DNA of 64,000 nucleotides from Janthinobacterium sp. 344 (GTDB taxonomy: Bacteria > Pseudomonadota > Gammaproteobacteria > Burkholderiales > Burkholderiaceae_D), in assembly GCF_900112025.1 (NCBI RefSeq), contig NZ_FOKL01000012.1, forward strand, positions 1 through 64,000, written 5' to 3'. How positions within the stretch are numbered: position 1 is the first letter of the stretch; every line of letters begins with the position of its first letter. The notes below the pieces were generated by a model. That model was not told where the DNA came from. It worked only from the letters and a program-made list of their open reading frames with translations, and searched no databases. The translations under genes were made by a program, and so were the position numbers. Shown here piece after piece: positions 1-8,798 of this stretch.

Positions 1-173
1 GGAAGAGATAACCGCTGAAAGCATCTAAGCGGGAAACTTGCCTTGAGATGAGATTTCCCAGAGCCTTGAGCTCTTTGAAGGGTCGTTCGAGACCAGGACG
101 TTGATAGGCTGGGTGTGGAAGTGCAGTAATGCATTAAGCTAACCAGTACTAATTGCCCGTACGGCTTGTCCCT
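1..173 (+). rRNA. 23S ribosomal RNA, 3' end (partial)
   Basis: The sequence carries the conserved tail of bacterial 23S rRNA: the GTTGATAGGCTGGGTGTGGAAG block near 100-121 and AGCTAACCAGTACTAATTG near 137-155, ending in a pyrimidine-rich CGGCTTGTCCCTA stretch. The gene enters from the left edge, so only the last ~170 nt are present. The exact 3' end is estimated by alignment from memory to the E. coli end and may be off by several bases. Confidence 0.93.
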
Positions 174-309
174 ATAACCTTAGCAGGTACAGAGGATAAG
201 ACAGTACAACGTTGCGTGTGTGTTGATACCATTCATTACCCCCAATCTTTGCTTCTTCCAGATTCATGGCCTTGTTGCTCAACTGAGAACAAGCGTCATT
301 ACAAGTTAT
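174..309 (+). other. 23S-5S internal transcribed spacer
   Basis: Spacer of about 136 nt between the 23S tail and 5S. I see no tRNA gene and no supported ORF in it. It presumably holds processing sites of the rRNA precursor. Confidence 0.7.
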
Positions 310-423
310 GCCTGATGACCATAGCAAGTTGGTCCCACCCCTTCCCATCCCGAACAGGACCGTGAAACAACTTTGCGCCGATGATAGTGCTGCAACCAGT
401 GTGAAAGTAGGTTATCGTCAGGC
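310..423 (+). rRNA. rrf: 5S ribosomal RNA
   Basis: A 114-nt element opens with GCCTGATGACC and closes with GGTTATCGTCAGGC, which pair as the terminal helix I of 5S rRNA. The internal block CCCATCCCGAACAGGACCG (around 346-364) is the conserved loop B/C region of bacterial 5S. It lies 136 nt behind the 23S tail and just before a strong intrinsic terminator, as expected for the end of an rrn operon. Confidence 0.95.
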
Positions 424-442
424 TTGTTATTCGCAGTAAGAG

Positions 443-475
443 AAAAACCCGATCAGCAATGGTCGGGTTTTTTTT
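443..475 (+). terminator. Rho-independent terminator of the rRNA operon
   Basis: A 9-bp stem ACCCGATCA (447-455) / TGGTCGGGT (460-468) with a GCAA loop is flanked by an A-run on the left and an uninterrupted run of about 9 T on the right. It sits 20 nt after the 5S end. Confidence 0.9.
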
Positions 476-593
476 CGTCTGGTGATTTGTCGGGGCCACC
501 CAACGGCAAAGGCTGGGGGCAGACCCCCATGGGCGAGCGCGCAAGCCCCTGCGTTTGCGGCATGGAGGGGCTGACCCCGGCTGTTCAGCAGCC

Positions 594-621
594 GAAAAAA
601 AAGCACCGCTAGGCGGTGCTT
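594..621 (-). terminator. Rho-independent terminator for pagL (minus strand)
   Basis: Read on the minus strand, AAGCACCGC-CTA-GCGGTGCTT is followed by eight T. It lies 20 nt beyond the pagL stop codon. The 476-593 stretch between it and the 5S terminator holds nothing I can support. Confidence 0.85.
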
Positions 622-640
622 GTGCTGATTCGCTGGCCCA

Positions 641-1213
641 TTAGAAATGGTAAGCGACTTTGACGTTCATGTAATTGACGCCGCTATTCGGTTTCTTGTA
701 GCCGCCGTTCGAGAAATGCTGGATCTTCGCAGCGACTTCCCATTTGTTATTGAAGATATAGCCGACGCCGATGTGGTCGCCGAACTGGAAGTGCGTCGAC
801 AAACGGTTATCATCGTTATCGTACAGTTTCGACAGCATGTGCACGCCAATGCCGCCTTCCGCATAAAAGCCCAGCTTGTTCGTATTTTCAAAGCGGAATA
901 CAGGCGTAAAGCCCAGATCCCACAGTTTTTGATGCTGGCCAGGGACATTGCGATAACTCTTGCCATCCCAGCCGCCGATGCTGGCATCCCAGTAACCGCT
1001 CAGTTGCGTGCCATTCGATACAAACCAGGCTTTATCCCAGTTTGAGGTGACGCCCGCGCGCACCATTTGCACCTTCACCCCTTTGGCATACTCGCCGTAG
1101 ACGGAGTCGATCAGTTTGTCGTCCGCTGCGAAGGCCGAGTGGCTGGCCAGCAATGCGGCGGCAAGCGCCAGGGATTTTAATACTTGATTCTGATAGGACA
1201 TATCTTCTTTCAT
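641..1213 (-). CDS. pagL: Lipid A 3-O-deacylase (PagL family), outer membrane
   Basis: PagL is an outer-membrane beta-barrel that removes the 3-O-linked acyl chain of lipid A. The protein is about 190 residues, the family's usual size. It has an N-terminal signal peptide (hydrophobic LKSLALAAALLASHSAFA, cleavage near AFA/ADDK) and ends in the family signature HFSNGGYKKPNSG with a terminal aromatic Phe typical of barrel proteins. H166 and S168 (counted from the ATG at 1213) match the catalytic His and Ser. The position 14 residues after the His, where Pseudomonas PagL has its catalytic Glu, reads Asn here. The start could equally be the ATG at 1201; neither has a strong Shine-Dalgarno. The gene stands alone, divergent from the next one, with its own terminator. 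Confidence 0.85.
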   Translation of the reverse strand: MKEDMSYQNQVLKSLALAAALLASHSAFAADDKLIDSVYGEYAKGVKVQMVRAGVTSNWDKAWFVSNGTQLSGYWDASIGGWDGKSYRNVPGQHQKLWDLGFTPVFRFENTNKLGFYAEGGIGVHMLSKLYDNDDNRLSTHFQFGDHIGVGYIFNNKWEVAAKIQHFSNGGYKKPNSGVNYMNVKVAYHF

Positions 1214-1235
1214 CGTAAAATTAGCCAACGGTATA

Positions 1236-1257
1236 CGCACTAGCCATCGGTAGTGCG
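1236..1257. promoter_or_regulatory. Inverted repeat in the divergent pagL / dehydrogenase region
   Basis: A perfect 7-bp inverted repeat, CGCACTA-N8-TAGTGCG, lies between the two divergent genes, about 25-45 nt upstream of pagL. It is a plausible operator by position. No factor is assigned. Confidence 0.4.
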
Positions 1258-1332
1258 CGGCTGATTGTAGTGGAATTGCCGAACATAGAACCAATTCTTA
1301 CAATAACTTAATTTTTGGCAATAGGAGCTGCA

Positions 1333-2235
1333 GTGACATTCTCTACAAAGATCGCCTTCCTTGGTATAGGCCTGATGGGCGACCCGATGGCGCGCCGTTT
1401 GCTGCAAGCTGGGTATTTTGTCACAGTTTGGAATCGCACGCTAAGCAAGGCCCATGTATTGAAAACGGTGGGTGCACGGGTCGCCACCACATTACCTGAG
1501 GCCGTCTTCGACGCGGATATCGTGATCTCGATGCTGGAAGCCGGCCCCGTTGTCGCACAGCTCATCGCCGATGCCTTGCCCGCATTAAAGGCCAATGCCA
1601 TCTGGGTCGACATGAGTTCCACCCAGCAAGCTGAGGCGTTGCAATTCCACGTCCGGCTGTCGAATGCTGGCCACGGTTTCATTGACGCGCCCGTATCAGG
1701 CGGCGTCGGCGGGGCTCAGGCGGGCACCCTGGCCATCATGGCCGGCGCCAGCGCCAAGGATTACGCCCGCGTGGAACCGATATTGTCGGCAATGGGACGC
1801 CCGACCCTCGTGGGACCTGCCGGCAGCGGCCAGGTGGCCAAACTGTGCAATCAATTGATCGTGGGCGGGACCTTGAATATCGTCGCCGAGGCCTTGCTGC
1901 TGGCCCAGGCCGCCGGTGCCGACGCGGCGGCCGTGCGCGCGGCGATCCGCGGTGGCTTTGCCGAGAGCAAGATTTTGGACGTGCATGGCCAGCGCATGCT
2001 GGAGCGGAACTTTGTGGCCGGTGGCCAGGTGAAGAGCCAGATCAAGGACATGCACAATATCCTCGCGGCCGCCGAGGCGGCGCACGTCACCTTGCCGGTG
2101 ACGCAGCTGGTGACGCAGCGCTATGAAAGCATCGCCGGGACGTATCCGACGGCGGACCACGCGGCTGCCTTGCTGGCCCTGGAAGCGCTGAATCCGGGCC
2201 GGCGCCTGGGTGACGGCCCGGACCAGCTCAGTTGA
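1333..2235 (+). CDS. NAD(P)-dependent beta-hydroxyacid dehydrogenase (3-hydroxyisobutyrate dehydrogenase / tartronate semialdehyde reductase family)
   Basis: This is a 300-residue cytosolic oxidoreductase of the 3-hydroxyisobutyrate dehydrogenase family. The N-terminal Rossmann motif GIGLMG is at residues 11-16. The substrate-binding signature DAPVSGG is at 118-124, and the catalytic Lys sits in GQVAKLCNQ at residue 170. I chose GTG at 1333 because AGGAG lies 5 nt upstream; an in-frame TTG at 1315 lacks this. The substrate cannot be told from sequence: methylmalonate, tartronate or 3-hydroxyisobutyrate semialdehydes, or succinic semialdehyde as in GLYR-type enzymes, are all possible. Its stop is 7 nt from the convergent M20 gene. 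Confidence 0.85.
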   Translation: MTFSTKIAFLGIGLMGDPMARRLLQAGYFVTVWNRTLSKAHVLKTVGARVATTLPEAVFDADIVISMLEAGPVVAQLIADALPALKANAIWVDMSSTQQAEALQFHVRLSNAGHGFIDAPVSGGVGGAQAGTLAIMAGASAKDYARVEPILSAMGRPTLVGPAGSGQVAKLCNQLIVGGTLNIVAEALLLAQAAGADAAAVRAAIRGGFAESKILDVHGQRMLERNFVAGGQVKSQIKDMHNILAAAEAAHVTLPVTQLVTQRYESIAGTYPTADHAAALLALEALNPGRRLGDGPDQLS

Positions 2236-2242
2236 CTTCCGG

Positions 2243-3436
2243 TTAAGCGGAGGGCAGGCTGGCCTCTGCCAGCTTGACCCAGAAACTGGCGCCGATCGGC
2301 AGCAGATTGTCGTTGAAGTCGTAGCTGCCGTTGTGCAAGACGCACGGCCCCAGGCCATGGCCGCCGTCGCGGTGATCGCCATCGCCATTGCCGATGAAAA
2401 TATAGCAGCCGGCCTTTTCTTGCAGGAAAAAGGCGAAGTCTTCCGCACCCATGGTCGGTTCGACGTTGGCGTTGACCTTGTCGGCGCCCACCACGCTCTT
2501 CATAACTTCCACAGCAAACGCCGTTTCCTTCGCATGGTTGACCAGCGGCGGATAGTTGCGCTTGAAATGAAACTCGACTTCCGCGCCAAAGGCGGCGGCC
2601 GTGTGCACGGCGATGTCGCGCATGCGCTCTTCGATCAAGTCCAGCACGGGCGTCGTGAAGGTGCGCACGGTGCCGACCAGGCTGGCGTCGTCGGGAATCA
2701 CATTGGTGGCGCTGCCCGCGTGGATTTGCGTGATCGACAGCACGGCTGTATCGAGCGGGCTCTTGTTGCGCGTGATGACGGTTTGCCAGCTTTGCGCGAT
2801 CTGCACGGCCACCATCACGGGATCGATGCCCTTGTGGGGCTGGGCCGCATGCGCGCCCTTGCCTTTGACGGTGACGTGGAATTCATTGCTGGAAGCCATC
2901 ATCGGGCCTTCCACCACGCTCAGCGTGCCCGTTTCCGCGCCTGGCCAGTTGTGCATGCCGTAGATGGCATCCATGGGAAAGCGTGTGAACAGGCCATCCG
3001 CTATCATTTCACGCGCGCCGGCGCCGCCTTCTTCGGCCGGCTGGAACACCAGGTACACGGTACCGTCGAAATGGCGGTGCTGCGACAGGTAATGGGCGGC
3101 ACCGAGCAGCATGGCAGTGTGGCCATCATGGCCGCAGGCGTGCATCTTGCCTGGATGGCGCGAGGCGTGCTCGAAAGTATTCATTTCCTGCATGGGCAAG
3201 GCATCCATGTCGGCGCGCAAGCCGATGGCGCGCTGCGATGTGCCATTCTGGATGATGCCGACCACGCCAGTGCGGCCCAGGCCGCGTACCACGGGAATGC
3301 CCCATTCCGTCAGTTTGGCGGCGACCACGTCCGAGGTGCGCTGTTCTTCGTAGCACAGCTCGGGATGCGCGTGCAGGTCGCGGCGTATGCCTTGCAGCTC
3401 GGATTGAAACGCCAAGATGGGATCAACTAGTTTCAT
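2243..3436 (-). CDS. M20 family metallo-amidohydrolase (hippurate hydrolase / HipO-like)
   Basis: This is a 397-residue M20D-type amidohydrolase, a family that splits N-acyl amino acids or amino-acid conjugates such as hippurate and indole-3-acetyl amino acids. Metal-site motifs are visible: RADMDALP (74-81), HACGHDGHTAML (99-110, bridging Cys101/His103), FQPAEEGG (131-138) and, near the C-terminus, GAEDFAFF. The start at 3436 is supported by AGGAGA just upstream; earlier in-frame codons lack a ribosome-binding site. There is no signal peptide, so it is probably cytosolic. It is divergent from the molybdopterin enzyme and convergent with the dehydrogenase. The exact substrate is not predictable. 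Confidence 0.87.
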   Translation of the reverse strand: MKLVDPILAFQSELQGIRRDLHAHPELCYEEQRTSDVVAAKLTEWGIPVVRGLGRTGVVGIIQNGTSQRAIGLRADMDALPMQEMNTFEHASRHPGKMHACGHDGHTAMLLGAAHYLSQHRHFDGTVYLVFQPAEEGGAGAREMIADGLFTRFPMDAIYGMHNWPGAETGTLSVVEGPMMASSNEFHVTVKGKGAHAAQPHKGIDPVMVAVQIAQSWQTVITRNKSPLDTAVLSITQIHAGSATNVIPDDASLVGTVRTFTTPVLDLIEERMRDIAVHTAAAFGAEVEFHFKRNYPPLVNHAKETAFAVEVMKSVVGADKVNANVEPTMGAEDFAFFLQEKAGCYIFIGNGDGDHRDGGHGLGPCVLHNGSYDFNDNLLPIGASFWVKLAEASLPSA

Positions 3437-3642
3437 CGGACTCTCCTGTGGATGCTGGCGCGCAGCCATGTAGGGCGCGCCGGACCGCCCATGTTTGATC
3501 AAAAACAGGTGCGGCTAATGATGCATTGTAGCCCTTGTTCGCCGGGTAAATCCAGCGCACGGCCGAGCTTGCCCTGCCAGCAACAGCAAGCAGGCGGAAT
3601 GGTTTACAGTATCGCCTTCCGCCACCGTTTTCTGGATGACCC

Positions 3643-5718
3643 ATGACCACCACCCAAGTGCGGGCCGCCTGCCCGCTCGATTGCCCCGATACGTGTGCCC
3701 TGCTGGTCACGGTGACCGATGGGGTCGCCACGGCGGTCAAGGGCGATCCCGACCATCCGACCACGGCGGGCGTGCTGTGCACCAAGGTCTCGCGCTTCAC
3801 GGAGCGCACCTACCATGCGGACCGCTTGCTGACCCCGCTGCGCCGCGTGGGCAAGAAGGGCGAAGGCAAGTTCGAGCGCATCAGCTGGGATGAGGCGCTG
3901 GCGACCATCGCGGCCCGCTTGAAACCGATCGCCGCGCGCGATCCGCAGGCGATCTTGCCATACAGCTACTGCGGCACCATGGGCCTGGTGCAGGGCGAAT
4001 CGATGTCCTCGCGTTTTTTCAACCAGCTGGGTGCGTCCCTGCTGGACCGCACCATCTGCGCCTCGGCCGGCGCCACGGGCTACCGCTACACGGTGGGCGC
4101 CAGCATCGGCACGGACCTGGAGCAGTTCCAGAACGCGAAATTGATCATCATCTGGGGCGGCAATCCGATCGCTTCGAATTTGCACTTCTGGATGCGCGCG
4201 CAGGAAGCCAAGCGCAATGGCGCGACCCTGATCGCCATCGATCCCTACCGCTCGCTGACGGCCGAGAAATGCCATCAGCACATCGCCTTGCTGCCCGGTA
4301 CCGATGCGGCCCTGGCGCTGGGCCTGATGCATGTCTTGATCACGGAAGAGCTGGTCGACCATGACTATATTGCGCAGTACACCATAGGTTATGCTGAACT
4401 GAAACAGCGGGCCCTGGAATGGCCGCCCGAGCGCGTGGCCGAAGTGTGCGGTATCACGTCCGCGGAAGTGGTGGCGCTGGCGTGCCTGTATGGCCAGACC
4501 TGCCGCAACGGCGACGGCGCAGCCATCCGCGCCAACTACGGCGTGCAGCGCGTGCATGGCGGCGGCATGGCCGTGCGTAATATCGCCTGCCTGCCGGCCC
4601 TGACGGGCGCCTGGCGCCATGCGGCCGGCGGCATGCAGCTGTCGAGCTCGGGTTCTTTCCCCATCAACCGCAAGGCCTTGCAGCGTCCCGATTTGCTCAA
4701 AGGCACGCCGCGCACGATCAACATGAGCACCATCGGCGATGATTTATTGAAAGCCAGCTCGCCCGCGTTCGGTCCGCAAGTGGAAGCCGTGATCGTCTAC
4801 AACGCGAATCCGCTTGCGGTGGCGCCCGACTCCTCGAAAGTGGCGCAAGGTTTTGCCCGCGAGGATTTGTTTACCGTCGTGCTCGAGCACTTCCAGACGG
4901 ACACCGTCGACTACGCCGACATCGTGCTGCCCGCCACCACGCAGCTGGAACACGTCGATGCGCATGCCACCTACGGCCATCTGTACATGATGGCGAACAA
5001 CGCGGCCGTGGCGCCGCTGGGCGAAGCGAAGGCGAATACGGAAATCTTCCGCCTGCTGGCGCAGCACATGGGCTTTGACGATCCGTGCTTCCAGGAAAGC
5101 GACGACGCGCTGGCTGCACAGGCATTCGACAACAAGGATGCGCGCGCCGTGCATTTCGACTGGGAATCGCTGAAACGCACGGGCTGGCAAAAACTGGCCA
5201 TGCCCGATGCGCCGTTCGCCACGGGCGGCTTTCCCACGCCATCGGGCAAGTGCGAGTTGTATTCCAGCGCCATGGCGCAGGCGGGACTCGACCCCTTGCC
5301 CGCGTATATTGCACCGTATGAATCGCAGGCCAGCAATCCCACCCTGGCGGCGCGCTTCCCGCTGGCGATGATTTCCCCGCCGGCGCGCAATTTCTTGAAT
5401 TCCACTTTTGTGAACGTGAAAAGCCTGCGCGCGGCCGAGGGCGAGCCGCACCTCGATATCCATCCTGACGATTGCGCCGCGCGCGGCATCGCGGCCGGCG
5501 ACATGGTGCGCATCTTCAATGACCGCGGCAGCTTCGTGGCCAAGGCCAGGGTCACGGACAAGGCCCGTCCTGGCCTGGTGGTGGGCCTGTCCGTGTGGTG
5601 GAAGAAACTCGCCAGCGACGGCAAGAACGCCAATGAAGTGACCAGCCAGCGCCTGACGGACATGGGCCGCGCGCCGACCTTCTACGACACGCTGGTCGAA
5701 GTGGAAAAGGTTGCCTGA
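3643..5718 (+). CDS. Molybdopterin-dependent oxidoreductase with N-terminal [4Fe-4S] site
   Basis: This 691-residue member of the DMSO-reductase/formate-dehydrogenase superfamily has an N-terminal iron-sulfur motif, C10-x3-C14-x3-C18 ... C46 (CPLDCPDTC ... GVLCTK). Molybdopterin-binding segments follow (WGGNPIASN, DPYRSLTAEK, ADIVLPATTQLEH), then a C-terminal dinucleotide-binding barrel (HPDDCAARGIAAGDMVRIFN). No Tat signal is visible, so it probably acts in the cytoplasm. There is no neighbouring iron-sulfur or membrane subunit, and I see no SeCys codon. The substrate is unknown; stand-alone members of this type are often annotated only as formate dehydrogenase-like. A GTG gene begins 2 nt after its stop, so the two are probably co-transcribed. 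Confidence 0.88.
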   Translation: MTTTQVRAACPLDCPDTCALLVTVTDGVATAVKGDPDHPTTAGVLCTKVSRFTERTYHADRLLTPLRRVGKKGEGKFERISWDEALATIAARLKPIAARDPQAILPYSYCGTMGLVQGESMSSRFFNQLGASLLDRTICASAGATGYRYTVGASIGTDLEQFQNAKLIIIWGGNPIASNLHFWMRAQEAKRNGATLIAIDPYRSLTAEKCHQHIALLPGTDAALALGLMHVLITEELVDHDYIAQYTIGYAELKQRALEWPPERVAEVCGITSAEVVALACLYGQTCRNGDGAAIRANYGVQRVHGGGMAVRNIACLPALTGAWRHAAGGMQLSSSGSFPINRKALQRPDLLKGTPRTINMSTIGDDLLKASSPAFGPQVEAVIVYNANPLAVAPDSSKVAQGFAREDLFTVVLEHFQTDTVDYADIVLPATTQLEHVDAHATYGHLYMMANNAAVAPLGEAKANTEIFRLLAQHMGFDDPCFQESDDALAAQAFDNKDARAVHFDWESLKRTGWQKLAMPDAPFATGGFPTPSGKCELYSSAMAQAGLDPLPAYIAPYESQASNPTLAARFPLAMISPPARNFLNSTFVNVKSLRAAEGEPHLDIHPDDCAARGIAAGDMVRIFNDRGSFVAKARVTDKARPGLVVGLSVWWKKLASDGKNANEVTSQRLTDMGRAPTFYDTLVEVEKVA

Positions 5719-5719
5719 C

Positions 5720-6778
5720 GTGACGTCCCCGGTGCGCTGGCCCGCCCGCCTGCTTGTCGGCACCTTGTGCCTGCTGCTGGGCGGCTGCACGCAGTTGCGC
5801 TACTACACGCAGGCGGCGCAGGGGCAATATGCCTTGTGGTCGGGCGCGCGTCCCGTCGATGACTGGTTGAATGACCCGGCCACGGAGCCGCGCCTGAAGG
5901 TGCGCCTGGCCAAGGCGCAGCAGATCCGCCGCTTCGCCGTCAGCGAGCTGGACTTGCCCGACAATGGCAGCTACAAGAACTATGCCTCGCTGCACCGTCC
6001 CTACGTGCTGTGGAACGTGGTGGCCACGCCGGAACTGTCGCTGCAGCCCCTGCAATGGTGTTTCCCCATCGCCGGCTGCGTGAATTACCGCGGCTATTAC
6101 AGCAAGGATGAGGCGCTGGCCTATGCCGAGGAGTTGCGCGCCCAGCACTACGACGTGCAAGTGGGCGGCGTGCCCGCGTATTCCACCCTGGGCTGGTTCG
6201 ACGATCCCTTGCTGTCCACCTTTATCAATTACAACGATGCGGAACTGGCCCGCCTGATCTTTCACGAACTGGCGCATCAGGTCGTGTACGTGCCCGGCGA
6301 TTCGGCCTTCAATGAATCGTTTGCCAGCGCCGTGGAAGAAGCGGGCGTGCAGCGCTGGCTGGCGCGCGAGGGCAATGAGGCGATGCGCGCGGCCTACGCC
6401 CAGTACGCGGCACGGCGCCAGGATTTCCTCGCCCTGCTGCTGCATTACCGGGGCGAACTGGACGCCGTGTATGCCAGCGACGCCAGCGATGCGGACAAGC
6501 GCGCGCGCAAGGCGCAGGTGTTTGCCGCGCTGAAAGCAGCGTATCAGGTACTCAAGCAAAACTGGGGTGGTTTCGCCGGTTATGACCGCTGGTTCGAGCA
6601 GCCGTTGAGCAATGCGCACCTGGCGTCCGTGTCCACTTACAATGAATTTTTGCCTGCCTTCAAAAAATTGCTGGAAGAAAAAAAGAACTTTCGTGCTTTT
6701 TATGCTGCAGTGCACACAATGGCTCAGATCAAGAAGCCTGAGCGCAGGCGCGTGCTGGAACAATTGTCCAGCCCCTGA
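5720..6778 (+). CDS. Putative lipoprotein aminopeptidase (HExxH zinc peptidase, PF10023-like)
   Basis: This 352-residue protein begins with a lipoprotein signal peptide (hydrophobic stretch, then LLLGG-C23), so it should be anchored to a membrane. A zinc-peptidase motif HELAHQ lies at 182-187, with E199 in FNESFAS as the likely third ligand. This matches the family annotated as putative aminopeptidase (Pfam Aminopep). I chose GTG at 5720 because AAAAGG lies 9 nt upstream; the TTG at 5711 overlaps the previous gene and leaves no spacing. It is probably translationally coupled to the molybdopterin enzyme, though a functional link between them is not obvious. Confidence 0.8.
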   Translation: MTSPVRWPARLLVGTLCLLLGGCTQLRYYTQAAQGQYALWSGARPVDDWLNDPATEPRLKVRLAKAQQIRRFAVSELDLPDNGSYKNYASLHRPYVLWNVVATPELSLQPLQWCFPIAGCVNYRGYYSKDEALAYAEELRAQHYDVQVGGVPAYSTLGWFDDPLLSTFINYNDAELARLIFHELAHQVVYVPGDSAFNESFASAVEEAGVQRWLAREGNEAMRAAYAQYAARRQDFLALLLHYRGELDAVYASDASDADKRARKAQVFAALKAAYQVLKQNWGGFAGYDRWFEQPLSNAHLASVSTYNEFLPAFKKLLEEKKNFRAFYAAVHTMAQIKKPERRRVLEQLSSP

Positions 6779-7054
6779 CCCGTAAAGTTTGTCCCGTACA
6801 CCGGGGCGAGCGATCCTGCAACAGCGTATTTATCATGTTGCGATGCAGCATAAAATGCCCCTAGAGTTGCCGCTCGAATACTGTTGAAAGCGCTTGCATG
6901 GAAGCGCGGCGACCGATAGCATCGCGTTAGTAGCATAGAGCAATTGCTCGTCAGAATGCTCAAACTGACTGCCGGACGACAGAATCCGCAGCAATGATCC
7001 GTGCCGGCAAGGTGCGTCGGCTCCCCCACGATTATTCGAGACAAGAGGCACAGG

Positions 7055-8737
7055 ATGGAAAAAATTTGGCTGAAGTCGTATCCTCCCGGCGTCCCCGCCG
7101 ACATCGATCCTGATCAATATCGTTCGCTGGTGCATTTGCTGGAAGAAGCGTTTCAAAAATATGCGGACCGCAATGCGTATGTCTGCATGGACAAATTTCT
7201 CACCTACGCCGAACTCGATACCTATTCGCGCCAGCTGGGCGCCTGGCTGCAAAGCCGTGGCTTGAAGAAGGGCGCGCGCGTCGCCCTGATGATGCCCAAT
7301 GTGCTGCAGTATCCGGTCGCCATCGCCGCCGTGCTGCGTGCCGGCTACACGGTGGTCAACGTCAACCCTTTATATACGCCGCGCGAACTGGAACACCAGC
7401 TCAACGACTCGGGCAGCGAAGCCATCATCGTGCTGGAAAACTTCGCCCATACCCTGGAGCAAGTGCTGAGCAAGACGGCCGTCAAGCACATCATCGTTGC
7501 CAGCATGGGCGAAATGCTGGGCGGCTTGAAAGGCATGATCGTCAATTTTGTCGTGCGCAACGTCAAGAAGATGGTGCCCGCGTATTCCTTGCCGAATGCC
7601 ATGCGCTTCAAGCAAGCCTTGTCGCTGGGCGGCCGCATGAAGCTCACGCCCGTCGAGCTGAGCATCACCGATCCCGCTTTCCTGCAATACACGGGCGGCA
7701 CCACGGGCGTGTCGAAGGGCGCCACGCTGAGCCACCGCAACGTGATCGCCAACGTGCTGCAGGGCGAAGCATGGTCGGGCGCGGCGCTGGACCAGAACAG
7801 CAAGGAACAGCTGATCGTCGTGTGCGCCTTGCCGCTGTACCATATCTTTGCCCTGACGGCGTGCGCGCTGTGGGGCACGCGCGTGGGCGCCTTGAATGTC
7901 CTGATTCCGAATCCGCGCGATATCCCGGGCCTGATCAAGGAGCTGGGCAAATACAAATTCAATCTGTTGCCAGCGGTAAATACCCTGTATAACGCGCTGG
8001 TCAATCACCCCGATTTCGCCAAGCTGGATTTCTCGGGCCTGAAGATCGCCAATGGCGGCGGCATGGCAGTGCAGCAAGCCGTCAACGACAAGTGGCTGCA
8101 AGTGACGGGCGTGTCCATCATCGAAGGCTATGGCCTGTCGGAAACGTCGCCCGTCGCCACCTGCAACCGCGCCGACAGCACGGCGTTTTCCGGCACCATC
8201 GGCTTGCCCGTGCCATCGACCGATATCGCCATCCTCGATGACGACGGCAAGGAGGTGCCGCTGGGACAAACGGGCGAGATCGCCATCCGCGGCCCGCAAG
8301 TGATGAGCGGCTACTGGAACCGTCCCGATGAAACGGCCAAGGTCATGACACCGGACGGTTATTTCAAGTCGGGCGACGTGGGCATCATGGATGAACGCGG
8401 CTACGTGAAGATCGTCGATCGCAAGAAAGACATGATTCTCGTCTCCGGCTTCAATGTGTATCCGAACGAGGTCGAGGCCGTCATCGCGGCCCATCCGGGC
8501 GTGCTCGAGTGCGCCTGCGTGGGGGTGCCGGACGAACATTCGGGTGAAGCCGTGAAAGTGTTTATCGTGCGCAAGGATCCGAACCTGACAACGGAAACAT
8601 TGATGGCGTATTGCAAGGAACAATTCACGGGCTACAAGCGGCCGAAATATATCGAGTTCCGTGATGAACTGCCGAAGACCAATGTCGGCAAGATTTTGCG
8701 TCGCGCCCTGCGTGACGAAACGAAGATAGCAGCATAA
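7055..8737 (+). CDS. fadD: Long-chain fatty acid-CoA ligase (FadD), copy 1
   Basis: This acyl-CoA synthetase of 560 residues activates long-chain fatty acids to acyl-CoA with ATP for beta-oxidation. The AMP-binding P-loop YTGGTTGVSKG lies at 212-222. The adenylation motif EGYGLSETSP and the FadD-type C-terminal signature DGYFKSGDVG...DRKKDMILVSGFNVYPNEVE are all present. A Lys in the terminal PKTNVGKILRR is the catalytic adenylation lysine. The start is supported by AGAGG 6 nt upstream of ATG 7055. An identical-length paralogue follows 61 nt later. The 276-nt upstream gap (6779-7054) should hold the promoter, but I could not define boxes with confidence. Confidence 0.93.
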   Translation: MEKIWLKSYPPGVPADIDPDQYRSLVHLLEEAFQKYADRNAYVCMDKFLTYAELDTYSRQLGAWLQSRGLKKGARVALMMPNVLQYPVAIAAVLRAGYTVVNVNPLYTPRELEHQLNDSGSEAIIVLENFAHTLEQVLSKTAVKHIIVASMGEMLGGLKGMIVNFVVRNVKKMVPAYSLPNAMRFKQALSLGGRMKLTPVELSITDPAFLQYTGGTTGVSKGATLSHRNVIANVLQGEAWSGAALDQNSKEQLIVVCALPLYHIFALTACALWGTRVGALNVLIPNPRDIPGLIKELGKYKFNLLPAVNTLYNALVNHPDFAKLDFSGLKIANGGGMAVQQAVNDKWLQVTGVSIIEGYGLSETSPVATCNRADSTAFSGTIGLPVPSTDIAILDDDGKEVPLGQTGEIAIRGPQVMSGYWNRPDETAKVMTPDGYFKSGDVGIMDERGYVKIVDRKKDMILVSGFNVYPNEVEAVIAAHPGVLECACVGVPDEHSGEAVKVFIVRKDPNLTTETLMAYCKEQFTGYKRPKYIEFRDELPKTNVGKILRRALRDETKIAA

Positions 8738-8745
8738 ACAGTGCA

Positions 8746-8774
8746 GGGTGCGCGCACCAGGCTGCGCACCCTTT
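8746..8774 (+). terminator. Hairpin between the two fadD genes (weak terminator or attenuator)
   Basis: GGGTGCGC (8746-8753) pairs with GCGCACCC (8764-8771), followed by only three T. The stem is strong but the T-run is short, so partial termination or mRNA stabilisation is as likely as full termination. Confidence 0.45.
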
Positions 8775-8798
8775 CATACAGATAAAGATGAGGCATAG

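Noticed and set aside
153-365. Short frames across the 23S tail, spacer and 5S
   Set aside because: They lie within rRNA genes and their spacer and show no coding features.
2210-3430. 406-codon frame antisense to the M20 amidohydrolase
   Set aside because: The minus strand encodes an intact M20 enzyme with all metal motifs; the plus frame has no recognisable protein features.
6779-7054. Promoter boxes for fadD copy 1 (TTGCGA, TAAAAT near 6838-6855)
   Set aside because: The two hexamers are only 7 nt apart and no alternative pairing with 16-18 nt spacing was found; no fatty-acid regulator motif was recognised.
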